From the NCBI GenBank assembly GCA_905478925.1, contig CAJQKQ010000012.1, forward strand, positions 1 to 64,000: a stretch of 64,000 bases of DNA, in the 5' to 3' direction. The translations under genes and the position numbers were made by a program. Of this stretch, positions 8,583-17,310 are shown piece by piece (positions within the stretch are counted from its first letter, which is position 1; each line of letters opens with the position of its first letter). Under the pieces are notes generated by a model that was not told the origin of the DNA, searched no databases, and saw only the letters and a program-made list of their open reading frames with translations. The DNA comes from an uncultured Verrucomicrobiales bacterium. GTDB taxonomy: Bacteria; Verrucomicrobiota; Verrucomicrobiia; Verrucomicrobiales; Akkermansiaceae.

Positions 8583-9578
8583 ATGGAAATGATGATTCGG
8601 GGCAGGAGAAACAGGCGGACGGCTGCGGTTCGAGGGCTTGTGCGTGAGACACGGTTGCACGTTGAGGATCTCATCCTGCCGCTGTTTTTCCATATCGATG
8701 GGGATGATGTTGCAATCGAATCGATGCCAGGCTGCACCCGTTGGTCGCTGCAAGGGCTCGTCGCAGAGGTTAAATCCGCCTATTCGCTCGGCATCCGCGC
8801 GGTGGTTCTTTTTCCGAAGATCGAGGAGGATCTAAAATCGCCGAACGGAGCGGAATGCGCGAACGATTCCGGACTGGTTCCGACGGCTATCCGGGAGATC
8901 CGGAAAGCCTGTCCGGGGATGTGCATCATCACAGATGTGGCACTGGATCCCTATAATTCCGACGGTCATGATGGGATCGTGGTCAAGGAGGGTGGGAAAT
9001 TGGAAATCCTCAACGACGAGACGGTTGAGGTGCTGTGCGCTCAGGCGCTCTGCCATGCCCGAGCCGGAGCTGATACCGTCGCCCCTTCCGATATGATGGA
9101 TGGCCGGGTCGGTGCAATCCGGGTGGCGCTGGACGAGGAAGGTTTCACCGGAGTCGGGATTATGAGCTACACGGCGAAATACGCCTCCGCGTTCTACGGG
9201 CCGTTTCGGGGTGCCTTGGATTCCGCTCCCAAGGAAGGTGACAAGAAGACCTACCAGATGGATCCCGGGAATGCTAGGGAGGCGATCCGCGAACTGCTCA
9301 TGGACGAGGAGGAGGGCGCGGATATCGTCATGGTGAAGCCCGCCGGCCCCTATCTGGATGTTATTGCACGGCTTCGCGATGAGACCACCCTGCCCATTGC
9401 CGCCTATCAGGTGAGTGGGGAATATCTCATGATCAAGAGCGCTTGCTCGGGCGGTTGGCTCGATGAAAAGGCGGTGGTGATGGAGAGCCTGCTTGGCATC
9501 AAGCGTGCCGGGGCAGATATGATCCTTACCTATTTTGCCAAGGATGTGGCGAGCTGGTTGAAAAATTCCCTCGAATGA
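8583..9578 (+). CDS. hemB: Delta-aminolevulinic acid dehydratase (porphobilinogen synthase)
   Basis: The 331-aa enzyme condenses two 5-aminolevulinates to porphobilinogen for haem synthesis. The two Schiff-base lysines are at about 199 (SYTAKYASAFYGPFRG) and 252 (VMVKPAGPYLDV). The metal-site stretch at about 118-130 reads DVALDPYNSDGHD, where zinc-dependent enzymes have three cysteines. The Ala and Asp substitutions mark the magnesium-dependent type. Three ATGs (8583, 8589, 8592) are possible starts; the first is used. The serine hydrolase downstream overlaps by four bases. Confidence 0.97.
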   Translation: MEMMIRGRRNRRTAAVRGLVRETRLHVEDLILPLFFHIDGDDVAIESMPGCTRWSLQGLVAEVKSAYSLGIRAVVLFPKIEEDLKSPNGAECANDSGLVPTAIREIRKACPGMCIITDVALDPYNSDGHDGIVVKEGGKLEILNDETVEVLCAQALCHARAGADTVAPSDMMDGRVGAIRVALDEEGFTGVGIMSYTAKYASAFYGPFRGALDSAPKEGDKKTYQMDPGNAREAIRELLMDEEEGADIVMVKPAGPYLDVIARLRDETTLPIAAYQVSGEYLMIKSACSGGWLDEKAVVMESLLGIKRAGADMILTYFAKDVASWLKNSLE

Positions 9579-10690
9579 TGGAATTCAGTGATCTGAGTGA
9601 GTATTTCCGGGGAAACTTTTCTCTTCGTGGGGAACTCGGTGCAGGAGTAAGTGTCTGGAAAGACGGCGAGGAAATCCTCGGGATTTCGGATGGCTGGCGT
9701 GACCGGGAGCGTAGCGATCAATGGAGTAAGCGAACGTTGGCTCCAGTTTACTCAGCCACCAAGGGTCCGGCCTCCGCGACCCTCCTGCATGTGCTCGACC
9801 AGCACGGACTCACTGCGGAAACTCCGGTCGGCGAGGTGTGGTCGGCCTTTCCGCTGCCAGCGGTCAGCTTCGCGGAAATGCTCTCCCATCAGTGCGGTCT
9901 GGCGGCGCTTGATGAGACAGCGGATGTCTTTGATCACATGGCGGTGATTGCGGCGGTGGAGAAGCAGAAACCTGAATGGGAACCGGGCGTAGGCCACGGC
10001 TATCATCCCCGCACCTTCGGATTCCTGCTCGATGAGTGTGTTAGGCGACTCGACGGGCGGAGCCTCGGGAAAGTATGGAATGAGGATGTTGCCATTCCCG
10101 CTGGGATCGATTTTTGGATCGGCCTGCCGGAAAGCGAGTGGGGGAGGGTGGCGAAGCTCGTCCCGGGAAGGGCGAAAGCTTCCAGTTTCGAACAGGGTTT
10201 CTACGAATCCTTCAGTACCCCCGGCAGCCTTACGCGCCGCGCATTCTCCTCGCCGCGCGGGCTGCATGCGATTGCGGAAATGAATGCGTCCAAGGCTTGG
10301 GCGGCAGGGTTTCCGGCGATGGGCGGGGTCGGCACGGCGGAAGGCTTGGCGAAATTTTATCAGATCGCGATTGGTGCGATGGCCGGGCCGTTTTCCGAAA
10401 CAGTCATGAAGGCGCTTGCGGGGCTCCAGGTCAGTGGGCCGGACAAGGTTCTGCTACGCGAAACGGCCTTTACCTGTGGTTTTCAGAAGGATCCTGTTGA
10501 TGAAGCCGGACGGAAGAAGCGGCAGCTTTACGGGAAATCCACTCAGGCGTTCGGCCATCCGGGCGCGGGCGGCAGCCATGGCTTTGGCGATCCGGAGAGC
10601 GGCCTGTCGTTCGCCTACGTGATGAACCAGATGGAACTCAGCGTCATGCCCGGCGAGAGATGCATGGGTCTGGTTGAGAGGCTGCCTTGA
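9575..10690 (+). CDS. Serine hydrolase, class C beta-lactamase/esterase fold
   Basis: The 371-aa protein carries the SxxK nucleophile motif as YSATKG (Ser60, Lys63) and a GYHPRTFG stretch at about 142-149 supplying the catalytic Tyr, as in EstB-like esterases. A C-terminal HPGAGGSHGFGDPESG corresponds to the KTG-like wall of the site. There is no signal peptide, so a cytoplasmic esterase or amidase is more likely than a true beta-lactamase. It overlaps hemB by ATGA, suggesting co-transcription but not a shared pathway. The substrate is unknown. Confidence 0.88.
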   Translation: MMEFSDLSEYFRGNFSLRGELGAGVSVWKDGEEILGISDGWRDRERSDQWSKRTLAPVYSATKGPASATLLHVLDQHGLTAETPVGEVWSAFPLPAVSFAEMLSHQCGLAALDETADVFDHMAVIAAVEKQKPEWEPGVGHGYHPRTFGFLLDECVRRLDGRSLGKVWNEDVAIPAGIDFWIGLPESEWGRVAKLVPGRAKASSFEQGFYESFSTPGSLTRRAFSSPRGLHAIAEMNASKAWAAGFPAMGGVGTAEGLAKFYQIAIGAMAGPFSETVMKALAGLQVSGPDKVLLRETAFTCGFQKDPVDEAGRKKRQLYGKSTQAFGHPGAGGSHGFGDPESGLSFAYVMNQMELSVMPGERCMGLVERLP

Positions 10691-10792
10691 TTGGGGCGTC
10701 AATCTGCATGGTGATGCGGAGGATACAGCTATATTCGGCTAGCCAGCGGAAATAGGCGCAGCTTAGGATGATGGCTCGCAACCAAATCAATT

Positions 10793-11782
10793 ATGAAAGC
10801 ACCAATCACCGTATCCATCACAGGCGCGGCCGGCCAAATCGGCTACGCCATTCTTTTCCGCATCGCATCCGGCTTCGTCTTCGGCGAAGACCAGCCAGTC
10901 AATCTCCGCCTGATCGAGATCGAGCCGGGTCTTCCCGCGCTCAGAGGTGTCGTGATGGAACTCGATGACTGCGCGTTCCCGCTTCTGCAGGAAGTGGTCG
11001 CCACCACCGATCTCGACGAAGGATTCAAGGGTGCGAACTGGGCGCTACTCATCGGTTCCGTGCCGCGCAAGGCCGGGATGGAGCGTGCGGATCTGCTCGG
11101 CATCAACGGCAAGATTTTCACCGGACAAGGCCAGGCTATCGCCCGCTCCGCTGCGGATGATGTGCGCGTGCTTGTTGTCGGAAACCCATGCAACACCAAC
11201 GCCCTCATCGCGATGAACAATGCAGAAGGTGTTGCAAACGACTGTTTCTTTGCGATGACACGACTCGATGAAAACCGTGCGAAGAGCCAGCTTGCCGAGA
11301 AGGCCGGGGTGCATTGCTCGGACGTTACGAACCTTTGCATCTGGGGCAACCACTCCGCCACCCAGTATCCGGATTTCACCAACGCGAAAATCAAGGGACA
11401 GCCACTCACCGAGGTGATCACTGACCGCGAATGGCTTGAAGGCGAGTTCATCAAGACCGTCCAACAACGCGGCGCGGCGATCATCGCTGCTCGCGGTGCT
11501 TCTTCCGCAGCCTCCGCAGCCAATGCCGCGATGGACACCGTGAAAAGCCTCATCAATCCGACCCCAGAAGGTGATTGGCATTCCGTCGCGATTTGCTCGG
11601 ACGGCTCCTACGGTATCGAGAAAGGCATCATGGCCTCCATGCCCATCCGCACCAAAACGGACGGATCATGGGAAGTCGTCCAGGGAGTCCCTGTTAGCGA
11701 ATTTTCCCAAGGCAAGATCGATGCCACGGTCAACGAGTTGCTTGAGGAGAAAGTCGCCGTCCAGGCTCTTATTCCGGGCTAA
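10793..11782 (+). CDS. mdh: Malate dehydrogenase
   Basis: The 329-aa NAD-dependent enzyme has the Rossmann glycine motif [10 protein letters not shown] near residue 10, the VPRKAGMER loop with substrate-binding Arg, NPCNTNA, and MTRLDENRA with the catalytic-relay region. It belongs to the cytosolic-type MDH group common in bacteria and plants, and interconverts malate and oxaloacetate in the TCA cycle. It is monocistronic and followed by a hairpin terminator, with a convergent potassium channel gene beyond. Confidence 0.96.
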   Translation: MKAPITVSITGAAGQIGYAILFRIASGFVFGEDQPVNLRLIEIEPGLPALRGVVMELDDCAFPLLQEVVATTDLDEGFKGANWALLIGSVPRKAGMERADLLGINGKIFTGQGQAIARSAADDVRVLVVGNPCNTNALIAMNNAEGVANDCFFAMTRLDENRAKSQLAEKAGVHCSDVTNLCIWGNHSATQYPDFTNAKIKGQPLTEVITDREWLEGEFIKTVQQRGAAIIAARGASSAASAANAAMDTVKSLINPTPEGDWHSVAICSDGSYGIEKGIMASMPIRTKTDGSWEVVQGVPVSEFSQGKIDATVNELLEEKVAVQALIPG

Positions 11783-11829
11783 GCTCTCAAGTAGCTACTT
11801 CCTCTGACGGCCGGATAAAAATGGAAGTC

Positions 11830-11857
11830 CCTATGGTTCTGCTGTCGCAGTCATAGG
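11830..11857. terminator. Hairpin after mdh
   Basis: CCTATG (11830-11835) pairs with CATAGG (11852-11857), and an inner CTGC/GCAG stem extends it. A TTTT run follows at 11861-11864. It lies between the convergent mdh and potassium channel genes. Confidence 0.5.
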
Positions 11858-11871
11858 TGCTTTTCCGTTTG

Positions 11872-12549
11872 CTACCGGCGGTGCTTATCTTTTCTCAAAG
11901 GTTCGTGGTTTCTCGAGATCAGGGATGAGATAAAGATAGCGAGGAAGAGCACTCCGCTGAGAGCTGTCAGCATCGTGATGATTTTCGCAGGCTGGGTGAT
12001 GGGGATGATGTCACCGTAGCCGAGGGATGTGAGTGTCACGAAGCAGAAGTAGAGCAAATCGGTGGGGTTGGGTGGCTTGCCAGTGATCTGATTCAGAAAG
12101 GCGTTTGGCTGGAGGTCGATGATGGCGAAGGAAATCAACATCGCGAAAAGTCCAAGCAGGATGTAGCCGGAGATCCCCGCGAAAATCCGATCCGTTGGGA
12201 GCACCCCGTCTTTGAAGAAGCTGTGCCGGAAAATCTCACGAGCGAGGAAAAAGAAGCCGGCGATGTGACAACTGAACTGGATCAATCGAACGATTATCTG
12301 TTTGGGAAGGAGCTCCGCTACGATGGCGATTACGGCGAGTGCGAGATAGGTCAGTAGTAAGTGCTTGTTGCCGGCGAGAACGCAGGCGCAGATCGCGAAG
12401 AAGGCGGGGTAGATAAATCCGATCCAGAAGGTTCCGATAGTGTCCCAGCTGAGGGATGATAGGATCAAGGCCAGTTCCGCCGCGAGGAGGAGCTTCGCCT
12501 TGTTTTCAATCTTGAGAAGTCTTCGCATCGGGTTTCTCGGAAAGTTCAT
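11872..12549 (-). CDS. Two-pore-type potassium channel protein
   Basis: Starting at the ATG at 12549, the 225-aa membrane protein has several hydrophobic segments and ends with a pore-loop unit. The selectivity filter reads TSLGYGDIIP and is followed by a last membrane helix and a short basic tail. This is the Ion_trans_2 module of small bacterial K+ channels. A TTG start at 12573 would add eight residues, but the ATG is preferred. No cytoplasmic RCK domain is present, so gating by nucleotide or calcium is not suggested. Upstream on the same strand is the peroxidase gene, 190 bp away. Confidence 0.85.
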   Translation of the reverse strand: MNFPRNPMRRLLKIENKAKLLLAAELALILSSLSWDTIGTFWIGFIYPAFFAICACVLAGNKHLLLTYLALAVIAIVAELLPKQIIVRLIQFSCHIAGFFFLAREIFRHSFFKDGVLPTDRIFAGISGYILLGLFAMLISFAIIDLQPNAFLNQITGKPPNPTDLLYFCFVTLTSLGYGDIIPITQPAKIITMLTALSGVLFLAIFISSLISRNHEPLRKDKHRR

Positions 12550-12735
12550 CCTCTGCGAGAGGTTTTTCGGCAAGCTGTTTCTCGTTTTTGTCTCGGCCGA
12601 ACTTTTCTCTTTGTCGCCGATTCACTAAGAAAGCTTGATGCCTCAGCTACAATCTTTAGCAAGAAATGGAATCTAGGATTGGAGCGAACTTTGCTGTCGC
12701 TCACTGGGTGTCGGCGAAGCAATACGGGGAGCAGC

Positions 12736-14595
12736 TTAAGGAGAGCTTCCGGAATGCGACGGAGGAATAGGGGGGCACTCGCCGGCGGGAGTGCGGATGA
12801 TGCGGTAGAATCGGGACGGGGCGGAAATGGCACCGGGGTCGAGGGATTGCATCATGTAGGTGGCGTCGCCGGAGGAGAGGGTTTCACCGAGGAGCTCAGT
12901 GGTCATTTCGGCGAGGCTGGAACCGTAGCCGACTTGGTAGCGGAAGCCGGGCTCGGCCATGAAGTTGATTTCCAATCCGGTGCCGCTGCGGAGGATGAGG
13001 CTGTCGAAGGCGAGGTCGGAGTGGGGGATGAAGAAGACGTTCGGTTGGGGAGAGAGGCCGGTGTTGTTGGCGATAATGTCGCTGAGGGTGGTGCGGGTAA
13101 TTTCCTCGCGGAGAGTGGGTGAGAGATCGGTATCCCAGAGATAAAAGAAGGCGTCGCCGACGGCGAGGCGGCTGAATTCCGATGCAAGGGCGGTGGCGAT
13201 GGTTTCGCCGACGGCGGCACCTGGCAGGTGATCCTCTGCGAGAGAGGCGGGCCAGAGGTCTAGGTCATCGATGCTAGAGTAGGCGGAGTCGAAGGCGACC
13301 CGGAGAGAGATATCTGAAGTGATGTCGGACCAGGTTGTGGCAGGGTCGAGACCGTAGGCTTGGCGGACGGTGTTGTAATCGGCGAGACCGTGGTCGCGGC
13401 CGCGCTGGATGTTGAGGGCGGCGAGATCCATGCCGCCGCTGCCTGCGGGACCGAAGAGGGTGTTGCGCAACTGCGGGATGATGCGGGGGTCGGCATTTTG
13501 CTGGAGCTGGCAGGCGAGGCCCTTGAGGATAAGCTCGACGTCGTCGGCGGTCTGTATGACGGCCGGGTTGAAGAAGGCCGTCATGAGATCGAGGCTGGCG
13601 TCGGCGTCCGGATGGTTGTCGGCGTGGATGCGCATCAGCTGTGGGCTGACCATGGTGTGGCCGAAGCGGAAGAGTGCGGTGGCGAACTCGTTGGAGATCG
13701 TTGGATCTACGGAGGGGATGTAGGCCAAAGATGAAGGGTTAGGAGCGTAGGGGCCGAGCAGGGCGGGTAGCCATTCGTTGTATGTGATCGACTGGAAGAT
13801 GGCTCCGACGATTTTCCGGGCGCGCTGATAGATTTGCTCGTCGGTCCATGTCGGGTTGGTGGCGGCGATTTCTGTGGCGAGGCGGTTGTGTTCGCGAACG
13901 AATAGGGTGTGGAGGGCGGTGAGGCCGGGCTGCTCGTTGGCGCGGACGTCGCCGGCCATGCGGAGTTCGTTCTCCGGGACGAGGCCGATGCTCGCCATGG
14001 GCAGGCCAGCGGCGTTGTAGGGTAGCATATTTCCGGAGGCCGTTTTCATGCGACCGCCGGAGAGTTCGCGCAGAGCGGCGGCGGTGGTGGCGTCCGAGCC
14101 GTAGACATTGGAGGCGTCGAGGAAAGAGGTGATGGCGTTGAGCTGCTGACGGACGTTGGAATCATCGGTGACGAAGCCGGTGCGGGTCATGGGGATGAAT
14201 GGCGACCCTGCGTTGTAAAGAACGTCTGCCTCGTCGAGGACAGCAATATCGGCATTTTCTCCGGAGTCCGCAGGGGAGAGCGTGATGTCATGATCAACGA
14301 ACTGACCCCACTGCCAGATGTAGTCGGAGCGACCTCCCGTGTTCGGCTCGGAGTCGGTCTGGTCGGAGATCGCATTCGAGGCGGAGCGGGCATTGGGGCG
14401 GGAGGCACCGGAGAGGCTGGATGTGCCGTCGGAATAGGCCGAGGCGGAAAGCCGCAGGAAGGGGTGGTTTGCTGCGCCGAGATTCTCGGTGGAATTTCCC
14501 GTGCCGTCGTAGCTACGATCCGCAGCCTCAACCACCGTGAGCGGCAGGAGAGTGAGAATCGTCCGGATCAGGACCGGGAGGAAACGATTGGCCAT
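12736..14595 (-). CDS. Secreted animal-type haem peroxidase
   Basis: The preferred start is the ATG at 14595, which begins a signal peptide (MANRFLPVLIRTILTLLPLT, cleaved near VEA-A); an upstream in-frame ATG would add 30 residues lacking signal character. The 619-aa product has GQFVDHDIT with the distal His (about 102) beside an Asp. FLDASNVYGSD and ALHTLFVREHNRLA with the helix-2 elements follow. RFGHTMVSP carries the proximal His (about 313), and LNIQRGRDHGLADYN follows. These are hallmarks of the An_peroxidase family. The last 90 residues are a small beta-type module ending RFYRII, often seen in exported Verrucomicrobiota proteins. It probably oxidises halides or organic substrates outside the cell. 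Confidence 0.93.
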   Translation of the reverse strand: MANRFLPVLIRTILTLLPLTVVEAADRSYDGTGNSTENLGAANHPFLRLSASAYSDGTSSLSGASRPNARSASNAISDQTDSEPNTGGRSDYIWQWGQFVDHDITLSPADSGENADIAVLDEADVLYNAGSPFIPMTRTGFVTDDSNVRQQLNAITSFLDASNVYGSDATTAAALRELSGGRMKTASGNMLPYNAAGLPMASIGLVPENELRMAGDVRANEQPGLTALHTLFVREHNRLATEIAATNPTWTDEQIYQRARKIVGAIFQSITYNEWLPALLGPYAPNPSSLAYIPSVDPTISNEFATALFRFGHTMVSPQLMRIHADNHPDADASLDLMTAFFNPAVIQTADDVELILKGLACQLQQNADPRIIPQLRNTLFGPAGSGGMDLAALNIQRGRDHGLADYNTVRQAYGLDPATTWSDITSDISLRVAFDSAYSSIDDLDLWPASLAEDHLPGAAVGETIATALASEFSRLAVGDAFFYLWDTDLSPTLREEITRTTLSDIIANNTGLSPQPNVFFIPHSDLAFDSLILRSGTGLEINFMAEPGFRYQVGYGSSLAEMTTELLGETLSSGDATYMMQSLDPGAISAPSRFYRIIRTPAGECPPIPPSHSGSSP

Positions 14596-14724
14596 ATTCA
14601 CAATGGCCAATGAAGGCACAATATCGCGCCGGTGAGAAGTGAATTGAGGCGGTTCCAAAGGGTTTCGCTGAGACTCGCCGTCCACTCGCCGGTATCATGT
14701 GAGCTCAGGGTTTTAGTAAATCAT

Positions 14725-15010
14725 CGTAATCGGGATCGATAACGGGTGTGATTTTTATCGGTGTATTCGCCTGACGCAGCCCAAGCCATTCAATCATGGT
14801 AGGGCTGATCCGGCTCGGTCGGCGCTGATCAAAAAACGAAAGCACCGTATTTCAGGAAAGGGAGTGAATCGACGGCAAGACACTGCACTTCCCCCGGGAT
14901 CTCACTTCCGTGTGGGTGAGGCTGGCTGCTAGATTTTTAAAGTGGGCTGACCGAGCCGAATCAGCCCTACCGTGTGAGAAACACCGATAAAAATCACACC
15001 CTCGATTACG
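14725..15010. repeat. 286-bp inverted-repeat element with interrupted long arms
   Basis: The outer ends are CGTAATCG (14725-14732) and CGATTACG (15003-15010). Inside, a 21-base arm at 14744-14764 has its exact complement at 14981-15001, and a 26-base arm at 14798-14823 is mirrored at 14946-14971 with two mismatches. The central 120 bases show no coding potential. This looks like a MITE-sized element or a decayed larger element. The gap 14596-15117 otherwise contains only the relic gene end described next. Confidence 0.75.
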
Positions 15011-15117
15011 AAAGCCTCGTCTGTCCACTTCGGCTGGGCGAATGTCCCGGATGTGAACTTGTTCAACAAGGAAGGTCTCCCTGCATCACCCTTCGTACGG
15101 ATGTGGATCGATCCCTC
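15002..15117 (+). pseudogene. Relic C-terminus of a sialate O-acetylesterase-like gene
   Basis: Frame +, from 15002, reads SSVHFGWANVPDVNLFNKE followed by GLPASPF. This closely resembles the C-terminal signature of sialic-acid 9-O-acetylesterases (W-x-x-x-P-x-x-NL-[FY]-N-x-x-GLPASPFRTD). After PF the canonical RTD continues only in the next frame (RTDVDRSL), as if one C were lost in TTC-GTACGG. Everything upstream is replaced by the inverted-repeat element, so only about 35 codons of the gene remain. Recognition is by recalled family signature; a protein search would settle it. Confidence 0.6.
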
Positions 15118-15936
15118 TCAGCAGAGGCGGATCATGTCCTTGATGAACTGACCCCAGAGGAAAAGCAGGCCGCGTTTCGAGTATTGGAAATGACCATCCT
15201 CGGTGAGTCGGATGATACCGCTGCGCAGGTTGTGGTCGACCTGGTCGCGCATTTCCGTCTCGATTGTTTTCTCGATGTTTTCCGGGTCGGGCATGAGTAG
15301 CTCCGAAGGGGTTAGCCTCATTTTCCCAAGGAATCCACGGTGATCACTGAGGATTTGGTGGAAGCATGATTTTTCACAGGGCACGTGGTTCCACCTGAAG
15401 CCGGGTGAGCAGCGTAGGGTGGGGGCGAAGGGAAAATTTGTGGTTCGCCATGTTTTGCCCGTGGCATCCTTCGAGGTGATGGAGATGAATGCGAAGGCGA
15501 CCTCGTCCTGTTCGCAAAGGCAGACCGATGCGACGGCGCGTTCCTCGGGATGCCAGAAGAGCCGGAAGTGCTGCTGCATCCCGGACCACTGCCAGCCGCA
15601 ATCGGACACGTGCTCGAAGCCGGCTTCCTCCATGCCGGTCGCCGCCTCGATGGAGTTGGGGAAAAACGACGGGTTTGGAAGTTCGCGGTGGCTGAGGCGG
15701 TTGTTGATCGGCATCCGCAGGCGGCGGACATGGGTGAGTAGCTCGATCCATGGCAGGAAGAACCAGATGCAGGCGCCTGCGATGCCTGCGAAAATATTTC
15801 CGCTGATGTAGTAGAAGAAAAAGAATGTCGCGGCGAGAAAGACGATCGCACCAAGCTTTCTGGCGAGGTTCTTTCGCGCCGATCGCAGAGCCACCGCCAT
15901 TACGAAGAGACCGATAACGATGAGGATTTCACGCAT
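15118..15936 (-). CDS. Hypothetical membrane protein
   Basis: I do not recognise this 272-aa protein. It has an N-terminal membrane helix (about 3-20), a hydrophobic hairpin at about 28-65, then a soluble domain facing probably the cytoplasm. The soluble part contains several Trp and Cys residues (SVCLCEQDEV, CEKSCFHQ) but no recognisable catalytic motif. It ends KRGLLFLWGQFIKDMIRLC. The strong ATG start, lack of internal stops and codon usage like its neighbours support a real gene. It is a single gene downstream of an AT-rich palindromic gap. Confidence 0.75.
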   Translation of the reverse strand: MREILIVIGLFVMAVALRSARKNLARKLGAIVFLAATFFFFYYISGNIFAGIAGACIWFFLPWIELLTHVRRLRMPINNRLSHRELPNPSFFPNSIEAATGMEEAGFEHVSDCGWQWSGMQQHFRLFWHPEERAVASVCLCEQDEVAFAFISITSKDATGKTWRTTNFPFAPTLRCSPGFRWNHVPCEKSCFHQILSDHRGFLGKMRLTPSELLMPDPENIEKTIETEMRDQVDHNLRSGIIRLTEDGHFQYSKRGLLFLWGQFIKDMIRLC

Positions 15937-15949
15937 ACTGGATGGGAAT

Positions 15950-16046
15950 TCTAAATTTCAAACTCAAAATATCAATGAAGAGATTGGGTTCGGAGTCACT
16001 TCGACGGAGCCGGGAAAATTCGGGTTTAAAGTTTGAGATTTAGAGT
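15950..16046. repeat. AT-rich imperfect inverted repeat
   Basis: TTCTAAATTTCAAACTCAAAAT at the left and its near complement (GTTTGAGATTTAGAGTTTT) at the right flank a GC-rich centre of about 50 bases. The pattern matches the element in the nuoN/nuoM gap at 27183-27264. Both sit between co-directional minus-strand genes. Confidence 0.55.
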
Positions 16047-16047
16047 T

Positions 16048-17256
16048 TTATCCTGCGAGGGCGTCCATGATGAATTTGGACGGCCGGAAGTTTTCGATTA
16101 GGATTTCCTGTTTTCCACCCCGGTTCATGCGAACCTGACTGACGTTGAAATTCGGTGTCTTGTGGGGGGCGAAGAGGATATCGTCGTGGGTGGCGTTCTC
16201 GTGCTTCTTGAACATGTCGGGGAGTATGTCGCCGCCGAGATGGTCGTCACGGCCGGTGGCGAGATGGCAGGTGCCGAGAACCTTCTCGTCCTGGATGTCC
16301 GCATAGGAAACGGGAAGTACCTGGGTTCCGAAACCGAGTTCGCCTAGGGTTCCCGTCATCGGGTCGTCGGCGAGGCGGGCGTTGTGTGCGTCGATTGTCG
16401 CCTGGTTCCCTTCGATCAGGGTGGAGTGGTAGATACTGCGATCCTTCACATCGAGCACGCCGAGCGTGCCGTCGTCGTATTTCATCGGGAACTGGCCGTT
16501 GGCATCGGTGGGCACGAAGTAAACCTCCCCGGCGGGAAGGTTGGCGATGTCGGGCTTTTTGCCGAGGCAGAGGCCGTGTGATTTCTGTGCATCCTGTCCA
16601 TCCAGCCCCAGGGTGGCGGTGAGAACCCGTCCGTCCTCAAGGGTGAAATCGATCTCCATCGAATCCGCTTTTGTGAGGACGAGGCGTATTTTTTCCGCAT
16701 CACGCGAGACCTCGCCATAGTCCACGGCGAGCCCGGAGTTGAGGATCACATCGTTGAGTCCGTGCAGGGTGGCTCCACGGAAACCGAATTCCTTTGCCTT
16801 GGCGGTGAGAGGCGCAGTGGCCGACCAGGTGGAGATGCAGAGGATTAGGTCGTAGTTCGGATAGATATCCCCATTGAGGGAGAGCTGTCTGCCCCCGGTG
16901 TCCCAGATCTCGTCGGAGAGGTCGAGATTGGATCCGTGGGTGCAGCGGTAGGCAAACAATTCGCCCCCTGTCATGCCGAGTTTTTCCATCGCGTGATTTT
17001 TCAGCGCCTCATAGAAGTATTCATGGGCGTTTTTCTGGACCGGAAAACCCTCTTCGTTCAGGAATTTAAAATCCTTGATGTGTTCTGCGGGTTCCTCGAA
17101 ATCGATGAGGACGCAGACCCGGCAGCCGTTGGTCGGCTCGAAGACAGTATGGAGTAGGCGGACTACATCAAATTCCGGAAACTTGCGTTTCTCGGGGTTT
17201 AGCAAAATTTCGGGCGAGAGATATTCCGGTAGGGTGGGGAGGGCTGTGCTTGCCAT
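16048..17256 (-). CDS. M29-like metallopeptidase family protein
   Basis: Using the ATG at 17256 (MASTALPTLPEYL) gives 402 aa; an earlier in-frame start adds only unlikely residues. The stretch NLPAGEVYFVPTDANGQFP resembles the NLP-x-GE-v-x-x-x-P signature of the M29 aminopeptidase / dihydroxypyridine dioxygenase-like fold. It is followed by a metal-site-like C-terminal block, LGTCHLATGRDDHLGGDI and KHENATHDDILF, rich in His, Asp and Glu. Peptidase activity is inferred from this similarity only. No signal peptide is visible. It is followed by the DUF151 gene upstream on the same strand. Confidence 0.62.
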   Translation of the reverse strand: MASTALPTLPEYLSPEILLNPEKRKFPEFDVVRLLHTVFEPTNGCRVCVLIDFEEPAEHIKDFKFLNEEGFPVQKNAHEYFYEALKNHAMEKLGMTGGELFAYRCTHGSNLDLSDEIWDTGGRQLSLNGDIYPNYDLILCISTWSATAPLTAKAKEFGFRGATLHGLNDVILNSGLAVDYGEVSRDAEKIRLVLTKADSMEIDFTLEDGRVLTATLGLDGQDAQKSHGLCLGKKPDIANLPAGEVYFVPTDANGQFPMKYDDGTLGVLDVKDRSIYHSTLIEGNQATIDAHNARLADDPMTGTLGELGFGTQVLPVSYADIQDEKVLGTCHLATGRDDHLGGDILPDMFKKHENATHDDILFAPHKTPNFNVSQVRMNRGGKQEILIENFRPSKFIMDALAG

Positions 17257-17310
17257 GGTGGGCAAAGGTAAAAGCACATCCTGTCTCCGCAAGGGTCGAT
17301 TTTCCGAAAA

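Noticed and set aside
12736-14685. The longer start of the haem peroxidase
   Set aside because: The 30 extra residues are polar and would hide the signal peptide; the ATG at 14595 fits better.
14974-15300. A 108-aa plus-strand frame across the relic region
   Set aside because: Most of it lies opposite the conserved minus-strand gene 15118-15936, and its start falls in the inverted-repeat element. The only meaningful part is the relic acetylesterase end, which is mainly in another frame.
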